NCBI RefSeq assembly: GCF_005239225.2 | Contig: NC_133291.1 | Coordinates: 15,275,654 to 15,339,653 of the forward strand | Direction of reading: 5' to 3' | From: Populus alba | Lineage: Eukaryota; Streptophyta; Magnoliopsida; Malpighiales; Salicaceae | DNA: 64,000 bases | Shown here: positions 22,811-33,545 of the stretch, piece by piece | Position numbering within the stretch: the stretch's first letter is position 1 | Layout of the letters: every line of letters begins with the position of its first letter | Translations under genes and position numbers: made by a program | The notes under the pieces: generated by a model | The model's database searches: none | Seen by the model: only the letters and a program-made list of their open reading frames with translations | What the model was told of the DNA's origin: nothing

Positions 22811-25340
22811 TCATTGAGGTAGAACTGGAGGTGCAATTGTTCGGGTATTGTATGATTTGCAGTGGCTGCATTTCTGCCCGATTATGTGGAAATAAACTTC
22901 GGTGGTGTCGTTGCAGTCGTTACATAGTATCCAGACCTGCAAATTCACACACATACCAACTCCGGTGAGTTTATTACCGCAATACTGATGCGTGTTCAGT
23001 CATATGAAACGAACCTGGTTGGAATGTCTGCAAAAGTTTTTAATGCTAATGAAACTTCATGCAACTTTATCGAAACCTTTTCCTAATAATGATGACTACA
23101 TGGTGAGATAAAATGCCCAAAGCCATAGCCATACTCAATCTTAGCGTCACATCATAGTTCACAAAATGAAATTGAATAATATTTAAATGCAATTGAATAA
23201 AGGGTAAAATAACAGACAAAATGAATATGCCATTTCCGACGCGCACCTTCCTGTGGCGGTAATCCTCAGGCATGACAGTTGCTTCTATCTGACAACATAT
23301 GTTAATAACAAATCAGTATTGTAATACATTTGATGCAGGGCTATGATGTTGGAGAAGATTGACTAAAACTAGCAGTCTAGCATCCATGGTTTAAGCTCAA
23401 ATTTATAGCAACTTACCTCCTCATCTATTCTCTTCCAGGTTTTAGACATGTCAATTATAGACTTGGAGCATATGGGGCAGCAGTATCTGGTGAATGTTAT
23501 CAACTCAATCAGAAACCAATTTTTGACATGTACATCACCAGAAAAAATAAATAAGAACTGAAGGCTACTTACTTGTCACGCTTTATCATCTCATCGTAGC
23601 ATTCACCATGCATAGTGTGCCCGCATTTCATTACAGTAGTTTCTTTTAGTGAATCAAATAAATACTACAGAAAAAAGGACGGAAATATCAGTTTTTTATA
23701 TTAAAAAAAAAAATTACTTCTTCACACAATTAAGGCAATTATATAACAACCTCGTAACATATGGGGCAATGATGACGCATGGAGTTCTCCACACACAAAT
23801 GATTATCAAGAAGAGATGTTGCATAGCAAGAACCTGCACACTTATCAAACATAATTGGTATTCAAGATTTGAAAATGGAAAACAGAAAGCTTTAAAACCA
23901 TATCCATGTAATCTATAGATATCAAACATGGTAACCAATTGCATGCTGAGGTGATGAGATTCCAACTGTTGAGAACAACAAAGCCAAAGGGTAGTGAATG
24001 CATACCACACTTCTTGCAGTGAAAATAATTTTCGCGACCACCAACTCTGTTTTTGATCAAGAACAAACACAGAAGTTTAATCTTGTGACTTCCTTAAACA
24101 GTTTTCCAGAAGAAAGAAACAGGATAAACAGATCAAACAAGCTTACTCACCTACAGATCCCACAATCATCACAATGGAACTGTCCTTTTGCGGTCTGCAA
24201 TGAATGTAACCAGATCAAGTTAGCATCAACTACAAATGTTAAACAAGTACCGTTCATCAAAAATCAAATAACAACCAAAGCGAATAAAGAATTTTTGTTC
24301 TGACAGTAAAGAATCAAATATTCAACAGACCAAAACTGAGAAATCAATTTCAGAAGGTAAAATTACATCATCATCAAAGAATTTGCAAATTTCGCAGAAA
24401 TACCCCCCCATATTTACACCACAGTTCGTGCAAACTTGAGCAACCTGGAACACAATTGAAATCGGATAATGTATCGAATACAATCAAGATCAGAAAAGAA
24501 AAGAAAAGAAAAGAAAAACCCAACAAGATAACTTTCAATTACAAATCCAGAAATATACATACTGGCTGTTCTGTGTCACAAACTGCACATATAGCCTGAA
24601 AAATCAATACAAACCACATCTCTCACATCAATGCTAATTCATAAACCAGTAGCTTAAGAAAATCAAAAACATGCATCGCAAAACAAAATTTGCGAGCAAC
24701 AAACTAAGGTTATACAGCATACTTGTTTGACATCATATCGATTGAGCTCATGACGATCGCAGAAGTTCTTCAACATATTCTGATAAATCAAAGATACCAA
24801 ATAACCCCGTATCAATACGAATATTTAACAGTTTCAAGCTTAAAGGACAAGAAGAGACAAGAATATTGCTCTGGAAGAATCAAAGAAGAAATGATACAAG
24901 AGTAGCATATTAATTAAATTTCAAACTAAAGAAGGAAGAACAAGATAGAGAAAATCTTGCTACAAAAGCTCCAAGAAAGCCAATCCAGATCAAGAAAATG
25001 TATAAAGATAGAAACATTGAGCCCAACAAACAAGATGTAATATTATAATACCGTGGCCTCGTTGTGACAGTGGCGACAAGTGAAAATCTCGTTGCAACAT
25101 GGAGCCCGAATCTGGCACCTTCTCCTGTAATGTTGGCATCTACAGAAAAAACAAAATTTAACATCGAGAAACGAATACCAAGCTAAGAGATGGAATTAAT
25201 TAGAAGGGGAATGAAACTACAAGAACAGTATGAGGAAACATCAAGAAACCAAGAAATGAGAGGAGGGGAAGAAAGAAAAGGCACCCGTAACCCATCTTTC
25301 CAAAATCAAGACGTTCATTGCAAACAGGAGTGGATTCCAT
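22811..25340 (-). CDS. MIEL1: CHY zinc-finger / RING-H2 E3 ubiquitin ligase (MIEL1/CHYR type), 269 aa
   Basis: Twelve exons on the minus strand: 25285-25340, 25052-25139, 24723-24779, 24563-24595, 24367-24444, 24151-24194, 24006-24046, 23751-23833, 23573-23664, 23417-23486, 23247-23288, 22811-22936. The 810 bp close in frame. The CHY finger starts with [20 protein letters not shown] (about 19-38), then CTCHY-type repeats with HCDDCGICR and [11 protein letters not shown]. The RING has Cys155, Cys158, Cys174, His176, His179, Cys182, Cys194 and Cys197 (C3H2C3). A C-terminal zinc ribbon (Cys233, Cys236, Cys251, Cys254) ends in APPVLPQ. Length and order match plant MIEL1 (about 267 aa), which ubiquitinates MYB30 and MYB96 and tunes defence and ABA responses; the partners here are inferred. 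All metal ligands are intact. The donor of exon 1 (GTGCC) is slightly unusual. Confidence 0.95.
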
Positions 25341-25440
25341 GAGTTATGGAGGAATGGATGAGAGGATAAACAAATGAAGAAGGAGAGAGAAAGAGGAAGG
25401 AAAGACCAGGGGTGCACAAAGGACTTTTCTGATTTGGGAA
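25341..25440 (-). promoter_or_regulatory. 5' UTR/core promoter of the E3 ligase gene
   Basis: Read on the minus strand, about 25370-25420 is strongly pyrimidine-rich (CT runs), a pattern typical of plant 5' UTRs and Y-patch core promoters. It lies just before the ATG at 25340. No TATA box is obvious. Confidence 0.45.
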
Positions 25441-25639
25441 GGATCAAGGGTGGGATGCTCTTGTCTTTATCCTCAAAATAGCAGCAATCGAAAGAAAGCC
25501 ACCCCGCCAGCAATTTGCAACGAGAAATATAATCTCTCTTTTTTTTCAAGTGATCCACTGATGCTTTTCCTTTCCTTTTCTTTTAATGGCAAAAATATTC
25601 GGACATTAGCTTCAACCAGATTATTAGAGAAGGTTAAAG

Positions 25640-26330
25640 ACAAATAATATTCAGGGTATTCTCTTGTATTAGCTTCAACCAGATTATTAGCTTAGAAATT
25701 GTAAGTAAGATAATTTTTTTTTAATCAGACAATATTCTTTTTAAATATTACGACGACACAATGACATGTTCTATATCATACATATTAGAATAATATTATA
25801 TTTTATCGATTCAAAAAGTGTGGTTATTGTTGTTTTTTTAAAATATTTTTTACTCAAAAAAATAAGAATATATTTTTTATTTTTTAAAAATTATTTTTAA
25901 AAAGAACACATTAAAATGATATAAAAACATAAAAAATATATTAATTAAAATAAAAATAAAAAAATTAAATTTTTTTTAAAGCACTTTTCAAATACAGTGT
26001 CAAACACCCTCTAAATTCATGACTCGAGTAATGAAACTATGATAAATTTATAAAAATAAATTAAAATAAATTATAAAATTCATTTGGAATTAATTTAATA
26101 TTCAAATATAAAATTTTTTTAAAATATATATATTTAAAGTGAATAAACAAATATAGAAAAAGTGGATTGGATAGACGTAGTAGTAACTCATCACGAAAAT
26201 CTAAATCCAACTCATTTGTTGATGGATAAATAATAATATAATAACTGGTGATTTCTGCTTCACGGAAATAAAATAAAGTGTCGACGACCACTTATAATAA
26301 ATGAAGACAACCATCACCTTTGAAAATATT
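25640..26330. other. AT-rich intergenic sequence with one MITE-like repeat
   Basis: About 25845-26015 carries the dispersed AT-rich core (ttattttttaaaaattattttt then acattaaaatgat) and ends in gtgtcaaacaccctctaaa, a plausible terminal motif. 26020-26150 again has degenerate text like the 15.4-17.5 kb array. No gene is supported. Confidence 0.4.
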
Positions 26331-26379
26331 TCTTAGTGTGAGGCCATGTAGCCATTAGGAGGAGAGAGGAGAAGGGGAT

Positions 26380-26560
26380 AAGGTGGGGCCGCCACCGGGT
26401 GGTGATTTATACAAAGCGACAGGCGCCGCAGCACGGACCAATTGGAAATCACTACAACTAACACAAAAAGGCAGCGGGCATTTTCACATACATATCTTCC
26501 CCCTTCCGTGGGAGAGGCGGCGGAGCGAGTCTATGTTTACCATTCGGTGCAGTTTCGTTT
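26380..26560. other. Isolated GC-rich island without a convincing gene
   Basis: About 180 bp are strikingly GC-rich compared with several kb on both sides (ggtggggccgccaccgggtgg, caggcgccgcagcacgg, gagaggcggcggagcg). A CCAAT box lies in gaccaattgg near 26437. A 60-codon frame crosses it (26383-26565) but has no domain. It may be a fragment of a promoter or a first exon whose gene was lost, or part of an unannotated transcript. Confidence 0.35.
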
Positions 26561-26569
26561 TTTAAATAG

Positions 26570-27060
26570 TTTCTTTTTTTAAAAAAAATATATAATATTT
26601 TCATTTTTTAATATTATTATTATAAAAAATACTAAAAAATCATCAATTCAATAATCTTTTCAACTCAAAAACACTTAAAAAAAAACTAAAAAAATTAAAG
26701 CAGAAACACTTCCTCCCACACCCTAAATTTATCCAAAAACATTCAGTTCTCAAAAGACAAGTTTCATTTGAAAAAATAATAAAATAGTTTTTTAGCTTTT
26801 TTATTTTTTGATATTAGTATGTTAAAATCATCAAATAATACTAAAAAATATCAATTTGATATTTTTACATATTAAAAGCTGTTTTTTTTTTAAAAAAAAA
26901 AGCATTTAAAAGCAAAAACATAAACACACCCTAAATCCATCCAAAAACATTGAGTTCTGCAAACAAAAAATTATGAAAAAATATTATTTTTTAGTATTAT
27001 ATTTTAACATAAAAATAAGATTCATGGGTGGTTGACATTGGAGTATAAAAAAAAAAAGAT
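26570..27060. repeat. AT-rich MITE-like repeats with a ~210-bp duplicated flank
   Basis: The phrase acaccctaaat..atccaaaaacatt.agttct occurs at about 26715 and again at about 26926. Between them lies a copy of the dispersed AT-rich core (ttgatattagtatgttaaaatcat). This looks like a MITE-type insertion with duplicated flank or two tandem copies. No gene. Confidence 0.45.
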
Positions 27061-27206
27061 TTTTTTGTTAGAATATTTTTTTTAATTTCTACATATTAAG
27101 CTTCTGAACAAAAAAGGTTTAAGAAAAATCCCTTTACATTTAAGTTAATACATTTAGAAAAATCTTCTCTTTTAAAATCTTTTCCATGAAATAAATCAGC
27201 TTAATC

Positions 27207-27210
<4 letters not shown>

Positions 27211-27276
<66 letters not shown>

Positions 27277-27280
27277 GTGT
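27211..27280. repeat. (TA)n(TG)n compound microsatellite
   Basis: About 20 TA units are followed by about 12-13 TG units. The (TG)n stretch then breaks to tggtgtgtaagc. Confidence 0.95.
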
Positions 27281-27289
27281 GTAAGCTAA

Positions 27290-28839
27290 AAGTGTGGGGA
27301 AAATATTTTTTCTACACACCCATTAGTACTGTGAATTACAATAATAATCAACTTTTTTTTTTATTTTGCATTTTGACCTTTTTTTTCTTTTGGTTATTGA
27401 TTTTTTTAATTTAATATTTATATAATTGCTTTTTTAACTGTTTTTTTTTTTAATTTCATTCTTCTTCAATATTGGGTTAGATATAAAAAAAAATTCATGT
27501 TTAATTTTTTACACTTTTTATAGAGTTATTATGATCTCAAATAAAATATTTTTTTTAGGGTTGATGTTCGATTTTGCAAGTATCTAATGTTATCATAATA
27601 AATAAATAAAAAATAATTTATAAAAAAAAATAAAGTTATTAAACCTATTGAAGTCTATGACTCGGGTCACTGAATAACTAAAATTGATCCAATTTGACAT
27701 CATCTTAATATTATTTTAATTTTTTTTTAAGATGAAAAATTTTAAAACTTATAAATATTTAACATGGTGGTGTAAAAATCAAGGTTTTTAACTCACTTCC
27801 AAGTTATTCATTTTTAATTATAGCACTTAATTATTGATTTTAATAATTATATAAATTTATCATGTTGTTTAAAAGTTTTACAAGTAATATCAATTTTTAC
27901 ATATAAAAAGTTTTTTATATCCTAGAGTGATTTATATGTGTTGGGGGTAAAATAAACACATTACAAATATATGTTATTTTAAAAAAATTCCAAGTCAATT
28001 TTTTTTATTTGTCAAGATTACAACTCCAACATCAACTAGGATTCATAATTTTTTTTTTAAAATAAAAAATAAAGTAGTTTTCTAAAATAAATTAAAATAA
28101 GGTAAAAAACTCGATGATAATCTATTAATTATATTTTTATTTTTTATTAAAATAATATTATTTTGATTTATATAAAAAAAAAAATTAACTTAAATGATCT
28201 GGTTAAATCTCAAAACACAAATTTTATATTAAGTTAATTATCAGATTGGGTGTAAAAACTCTAATAGGAAGTGAAACATATGTAATTCCCAGTACCGGCT
28301 GATTTTCCTTGGAAAATAACATCACCATGTGTGTCGGCTTCCGCAAGATTTATTCCTTTCTTGTTCGTTTCCAAGTTCCAGATAAAGGAAAAGAGTCTGC
28401 TTCGAGTTCTGTGTGCAGTTGCAGTTAAATTGGAATTGCACATGCAAGTATGCAACTAAGCTTCAAGTTGCACGCAATATATTTAACTTGTAAATGATAG
28501 TAGAGAATGCAGTTTAAAATATATTTTATTTGAAAATATAATAAAATAATAAATTTTTATATTTTATAAATTATTTTTAATATCAATATATCAAAATAAT
28601 TTATAAATTTCAAAAAAAATTAATTTTTTTTTTAAAATACAATTTTAACCGTGTTTCCGAACATGAAAGAAGAGGAGCGGGCACTATCAAATTTGGCAGG
28701 GTTACTTTCACATGCTTTTATCATAGTTTGCCTTTTCATGTTTATTTTTATGTTTTAAAAATATTTTTTTAAAAAAATATTTTTTTATTATTTTAAATTA
28801 AATTTTTTGGTTGTTTTTACATTTATTTTTATGTGTTAA
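27290..28839. other. AT-rich repeat-derived sequence before the retrotransposon
   Basis: 27640-28240 contains text like gactcgggtcactg and aatttgacatcatcttaatatt, the style of the degenerate array at 15.4-17.5 kb. 28261-28500 is more balanced and of unknown origin. 28510-28660 is another copy of the dispersed AT-rich core ending in gtgtttccgaacatg. No gene is supported. Confidence 0.4.
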
Positions 28840-29440
28840 TGTTACGGTCCCAAGATTGCGATCGAGTTACAGGGCAATTGACAGTAAAATCTACCTGTAA
28901 AGAATGGTGTTTACCCGACTTTTTTCCCTTATAACCTATTGTGAAAATATGTGAAGGGCTCGTTCAAGAGAGAACCCAACGATCTTAATGTAAATAAATT
29001 CAAATTTCTTCCTTGATTACTTCATGTCTTTGCTTACAATTTAAATAACTTGTTCAATATGTGAAGGGCTCGTTCAAGAGAGAACCCAACGATCTTAATG
29101 TAAATAAATTCAAATTTCTTCCTTGATTACTTCATGTCTTTGCTTACAATTTAAATAACTTGTTCAATAACCAACTCCTAAAAAGTTGGCACCACTACTG
29201 CACTATCTAAACCATTAACATAAAATAGAAAATAAAAATTAAATAAAATGAGATATGCATGAAGTCTGCCAACTGGAGCATAGTGCGATACTGGCCATCA
29301 CTTCAACTTCCAGTATTTTTAGCAGCCACAACTCCTAAGTTTCAGCAGCCACTTCAACCACATCTTTGATACATTTTTCTTTAGCTGACTTCTTATCCAC
29401 GTTGGCCAACTGCTTATCCACGTGGAAGTTGTTCATAACA
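28840..29440 (-). repeat. 3' LTR of the chromovirus (601 bp)
   Basis: On the plus strand it begins TGTTACGGTCC and ends GTTCATAACA, giving TG...CA ends. It matches 34848-35338 with few differences but is 110 bp longer because of an internal tandem duplication. The end of the polyprotein frame runs into it (stop at 29335). Confidence 0.95.
28946..29165. repeat. 110-bp tandem duplication inside the 3' LTR
   Basis: Two identical-looking 110-bp copies (28946-29055 and 29056-29165), each starting aatatgtgaagggctcg. The other LTR has one copy. A short shared aata at the junction fits slippage or a microhomology-mediated event. Because it is in one LTR only and the copies are near identical, it arose after or during insertion. 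Confidence 0.92.
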
Positions 29441-31126
29441 TTACCGCCTCCATTAAAATGGCACTTGGCCGCAAGTGCAAAAGAGGGAAAACGGCTACTG
29501 AAAGAGGACACATCTTCCCAAGAAGAATCGGTAGGAGACAAACCGTCCCAATAGACCAACACTTGGTTTGAATTGTGAACATAGCGAGAATCCAGAATAG
29601 CTTTAGGCAGAGGTTGAAGTTCGCCCTGTGTGAGAACAGGTAAGGAAGGTTCAATGGAAACCAAGGAGCCATGGAAAGGTTTGAGGCAAGACACATGAAA
29701 AACAGGGTGCAGCTTAGTGGAAGAAGGAAGTTCCAATTTGTAAGCCACAATGCCTATTTTGGCTATGATAGGAAAAGGGCCATAGAAACAGGGGGAGAGT
29801 TTAGTGTATTTGGAGGAAGAAAGGCTAAGCTAGCGGTGAGGGTGCAGTTTAAGTAAAACGAGATCACCAATTTGGAAGTGAACAGGACGATTCTTAGCAT
29901 CATACCGAGCTTTTATGGAATTCTGAGCTTGAAGTAAACGGGTGCGAAGGTCTTGAAGAACCAAGTCTCGATTGAACAATTCCTGATCAACTGCTTCGAG
30001 GTTAGCTAAACCAGGACAATAAGACAGCATAGTGGGAGGGGACCGACCATAAACGACCTCAAATGGAGTGGCCTTAAGAGAAGAGTGGTAGCTAGTGTTG
30101 TAGCAGTACTCTACCCAAGGCAGCCATTGAAACCAGCGGCGAGGATGGTCACTGGTAAAGCAACGCAGATACATCTCGATAGTGCGGTTGACAGCCTCGG
30201 TCTGGCCGTCACTCTGGGGATGATAAGCAGTACTAAAAGCCAATTTGGTGCCACTCAAGCGAAATAATTCAGTCCAAAACAAATTGGTGAATGTGACGTC
30301 ACGATCACTCACAATAGTTTCAGGCAAACCATGAAGTTTGAAAATATTATCAAAGAACAAGCGAGCAACACTCACAACAGTTTATGGATGAGCAAGGGGA
30401 AGGAGATGAGCATATTTGGAAAAGCGGTCGACCACCAATAATAAAACCGACTTCCCTTGGGAGGGAGGGAGGCCCTCAATGAAATCCATAGAGATGTCGG
30501 ACCAGATTTGAAGTGGAACAGGTAATGGCTGGAGAAGTCCGGTAGGATGCAAATGTTTGGTTTTGTGTTTCTGGCAGACCACACATGGACGCACAAAGGT
30601 CTGAATGGAAGCTTTCATCCCTTGCTAATAGAAATCTTGAGCCACACGATGGAGTGTCTTCTGATAGCCTTCATGACCACTGTCGTGGATAGCGGCAATA
30701 ATAGATGGAACCAGAGGAGATGTGTGCAGCAAATAAACCCGTCGTTTGAAGAAAATCAGACCATCCTTGTATTCCCACGGACCCACAGCTTCGCCTTTTT
30801 GAATATTACATAGCAGCAACTGCAGCTGATCTGAATTCGTAATTTCCAAGCGGATCAAATTGAACAGAGGCAGGAGCGGCATGGAAATGGAAGGAAGACT
30901 TGGGTGGTCTTCCAAGCAACGAGATAAAGCATCAGCCACTGTATTATGTTTACCTGCACGATATTCTACGGCAAAATCAAAACCCATGAGTTTACTTAAC
31001 CAGTATTGCTGGGGTGAAGTGATGATGCGTTGGTTTAGTAAGAATTTGAGACTGTAATGATCTGTCCGGATGAGAAAGTGACGACCCCACAAATAAGCTC
31101 TCCAATGACGAACAACCTTTGCTAAA
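29335..31126 (-). pseudogene. Chromovirus RNase H end, integrase and chromodomain (broken)
   Basis: From 31126 downward: the C-terminal RNase H/connection part (LIRTDHYSLKFLL), the integrase zinc finger (His...CVVCQKHK), the DDE core (first Asp in SDISMDFIEGLP, second in VSDRDVTFTN, Glu in NRTIEMYLR) and a C-terminal chromodomain-like part (VLVYWDGLSPTDSSWED), stop at 29335. In-frame stops are at 30625-30627 (TAG where Trp is expected), 30382-30384 (TAA where Tyr is expected) and 29830-29832 (TAG, probably from CAG). The integrase triad is otherwise intact. The chromodomain places it among chromoviruses. Confidence 0.9.
29441..29454 (-). other. Polypurine tract next to the 3' LTR
   Basis: Read on the minus strand the bases just before the 3' LTR are ATGGAGGCGGTAA, purine-rich with a few interruptions, as expected for the plus-strand primer of a Ty3/gypsy element. 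Confidence 0.6.
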
Positions 31127-31134
31127 CCAATGAG

Positions 31135-32256
31135 CAAGGTTGTTAAAATCGAGATTTTAGAACGAAACGGAAAGCCCTTCACAAAATCGGATCGTAAAAA
31201 CGGATCGTAAAATCGTAAGGAATTTTGAAATATATTAAAAAAAATTCATGTTTCAAATAAAAATTCATACATATTTCAAGGACATTAAAAAACATGTTTC
31301 AAATAAAACTTCATACATATTTCAAGCCTTCAAATAAAAATTCATATATAATTCAAGCATCTTAAAATATAAGATTCAAATAAAAGTCATATATAATATA
31401 AAATAACTTTTCATTAACTAATAATCAACAAACTTAAAACAAACAATCTGCTGGTGTGTTTCCTCATCATTCCTTAAGCATTCATCACAATAAAAACATA
31501 TATATTGATATAAAAAATAAAAAAATATAAATTCAACATTATTATAGTATATATTTTTAAATAAATATTAATTTTTAAAAGCAACATACACCACAATAAT
31601 ATATATACACTACATGGTACTTCATTTATAAGTCCGCAAAACAGTTAGTTACATGTTAGAAAAAGTAATTTGATATTATTATATGAAAATAAAAAAAACA
31701 TTAAAAAATAATTTAAAACAAAAATAATATTTTTTTATAAAAACATTTTTCTAACCAAGAAAAAAAACCTCTTGAAAAAAATACTTTACTTGGACAAAAT
31801 GTTTGTCATAATTTTAGTGAGATCCACGAAAATGAATCCCAACTATCACAAAAATCAAGGCTAATGGGGGGGGGGGGGGCTGTGCAGCAATTATATTGGG
31901 AGGAACGATTAGGGAGCAAATGAGCAATTATAATATTGGAGGGGAGGGGTCCGGGGGGAGCAATTATATTGGGGGGAGCAATTATAATATTGGGGGAGGA
32001 ACGGGAGGAGCAATTATATTGGGGGGAGGAATTATATTGGGGGACGACAATTATATTGGGGGCTTTTAAATTGAAATCGTAAAATCGGTCCTGATATCGC
32101 GATTTTGCGCGATATCATCCGATTTTTGCGATTTTACCCGATTTCAACCCGATTTTACTTATTTTCGATTTTTTCAACCGATTCAACTCGTAATGCATGT
32201 TTTGACTCGTAAAATCGTACGATTTTACGAGTCAAAACGCGATTTTGACAACCTTG
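31135..32256. mobile_element. Non-autonomous hAT element nested in the chromovirus
   Basis: The 1122-bp element has terminal inverted repeats starting CAAGGTTGTYAAAATCG at both ends and a perfect 8-bp duplication CCAATGAG at 31127-31134 and 32257-32264. An 8-bp target duplication is typical of hAT. The insertion splits the RNase H coding region right after the conserved YEKELIG. It has no transposase frame. Both ends are rich in AAATCG/CGATTT motifs (31140-31215 and 32070-32245), and the middle has an AT-rich core and a G-rich array. It must be younger than the retrotransposon it interrupts. Confidence 0.93.
31866..32060 (+). repeat. G-rich tandem array with agcaattatattgggg units
   Basis: A run of 12-13 G at about 31867-31879 is followed by six or seven degenerate units of roughly 20-35 bp combining GGGGGG with (ag)caattatattg. 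Four or more G tracts lie close together, so G-quadruplex formation on this strand is plausible. It lies inside the hAT element. Confidence 0.75.
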
Positions 32257-32264
32257 CCAATGAG

Positions 32265-33545
32265 TTCTTTTTCATAAGCAGGAAGACTTTTATAACGGAT
32301 CGCCAGGGGTCTACTGAAGTATGCAATTGGCTGCCCATTTTGTTGTAACACAGCTCTCATTCCTGTATCAGAGGCATCACATTCTAAAATGAACAGGGTG
32401 GTGAAGTCTAGAAGGGCCAATACAGGAGTGCTTGTCATAGCAAGTTTCAAATGCTCAAATGCTTGAGACGCCTCATCTGTCCAGTTGAATGAATCTCTGC
32501 GTAACATAGTTGTAAGAGGACCTGCAATAGTGCCGTAATTGTGAACAAATTTCCGATAATAGCCTGTGAGGCCCAAAAAACCCCGAAAGCCTTTCACCGT
32601 GGTCGGTTTTGGCCAGTCAATCATGGCAGCAATTTTACTTTTGTCCACAGCAACCCCTTCTCCTAAGATAATATGGCCAAGGTAGGATACTTGGCGTTGA
32701 GTAATGCAGCACTTGGAACGCTTGAGAAATAATTGGTGAGTAGCTAGGATATCAAAGACAAGCCGCAAGTGTGCTAAATGATCTGTCCAGGAGTGACTAT
32801 AGACAAGAATATCATAAAAAAACACCAGTATGAATTTACGTAGGTGTAGCTGGAATACCTCATTCATCAAAGCTTGGAATGTGCTAGGGGCATTGGTCAG
32901 GCCGAAAGGCATTACCAAGAACTCAAAGTGGCCATGATGAGTGCGAAATGCAGTCTTTTCTATGTCTGTCGGATACATTCTGATTTGATGATACCCTGAG
33001 CGCAAATCCAATTTTGTGAAATATTTGGCACCATGTAATTCCTCCAATAACTCATCAATCACCGGAATAGGAAATTTATCCTTGATTGTTTTAGAATTCA
33101 AGGCTCTGTAATCGACGCAGAATCGCCATGTGTTATCTGCTTTAGTGACCAAAAGGATCGGTGAGGAATAAGGAGATTGACTAGGCTTGATGATACCCCG
33201 TTCTAACATATCTTTGCACTGCCTCTCAATTTCATCTTTCTATGCATGAGGATATCTGTATGGGCGCACCACGACAAGATGTGTTCCTGGCTTCAAATTG
33301 ATGCGATGATCATAGGATCTTGCAGGTGGAAGACCCCTTGGTTCTTGAAATATAGCATCAAATTCAGTCAAAAGATTGTCAAGATCTGTATTGAAAGGTG
33401 ACTCCAAGTCTGCATCTTGAAGTTGTACCGTTGGAGTAGAATGTGGGCTATCAGTTCCCTGTAGTTCCATAACTCTGCCATTTTGTTTAAAAATCATGGA
33501 CTTGGCTTTGAAATCCCATAGGATGGGACCAATGTTTGTAGCCAA
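32265..33545 (-). pseudogene. Chromovirus reverse transcriptase / RNase H N-terminal part (broken)
   Basis: The frame 33545-33240 ends in a TAG (33240-33242) where Gln is expected; the same frame resumes through 33209-32265 with the RT domain: PYSSPILLVTK, WRFCVDYRALN, KLDLRSGYHQIRM (first catalytic Asp present), FGLTNAPSTFQ and then FFYDILVYS. Ty3/gypsy RTs normally have two adjacent Asp (FFDD or similar) at that last place; here the first is Tyr, so polymerase activity should be lost. RNase H follows (ILECDASDTG) and is cut by the hAT element after YEKELIG. Confidence 0.92.
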
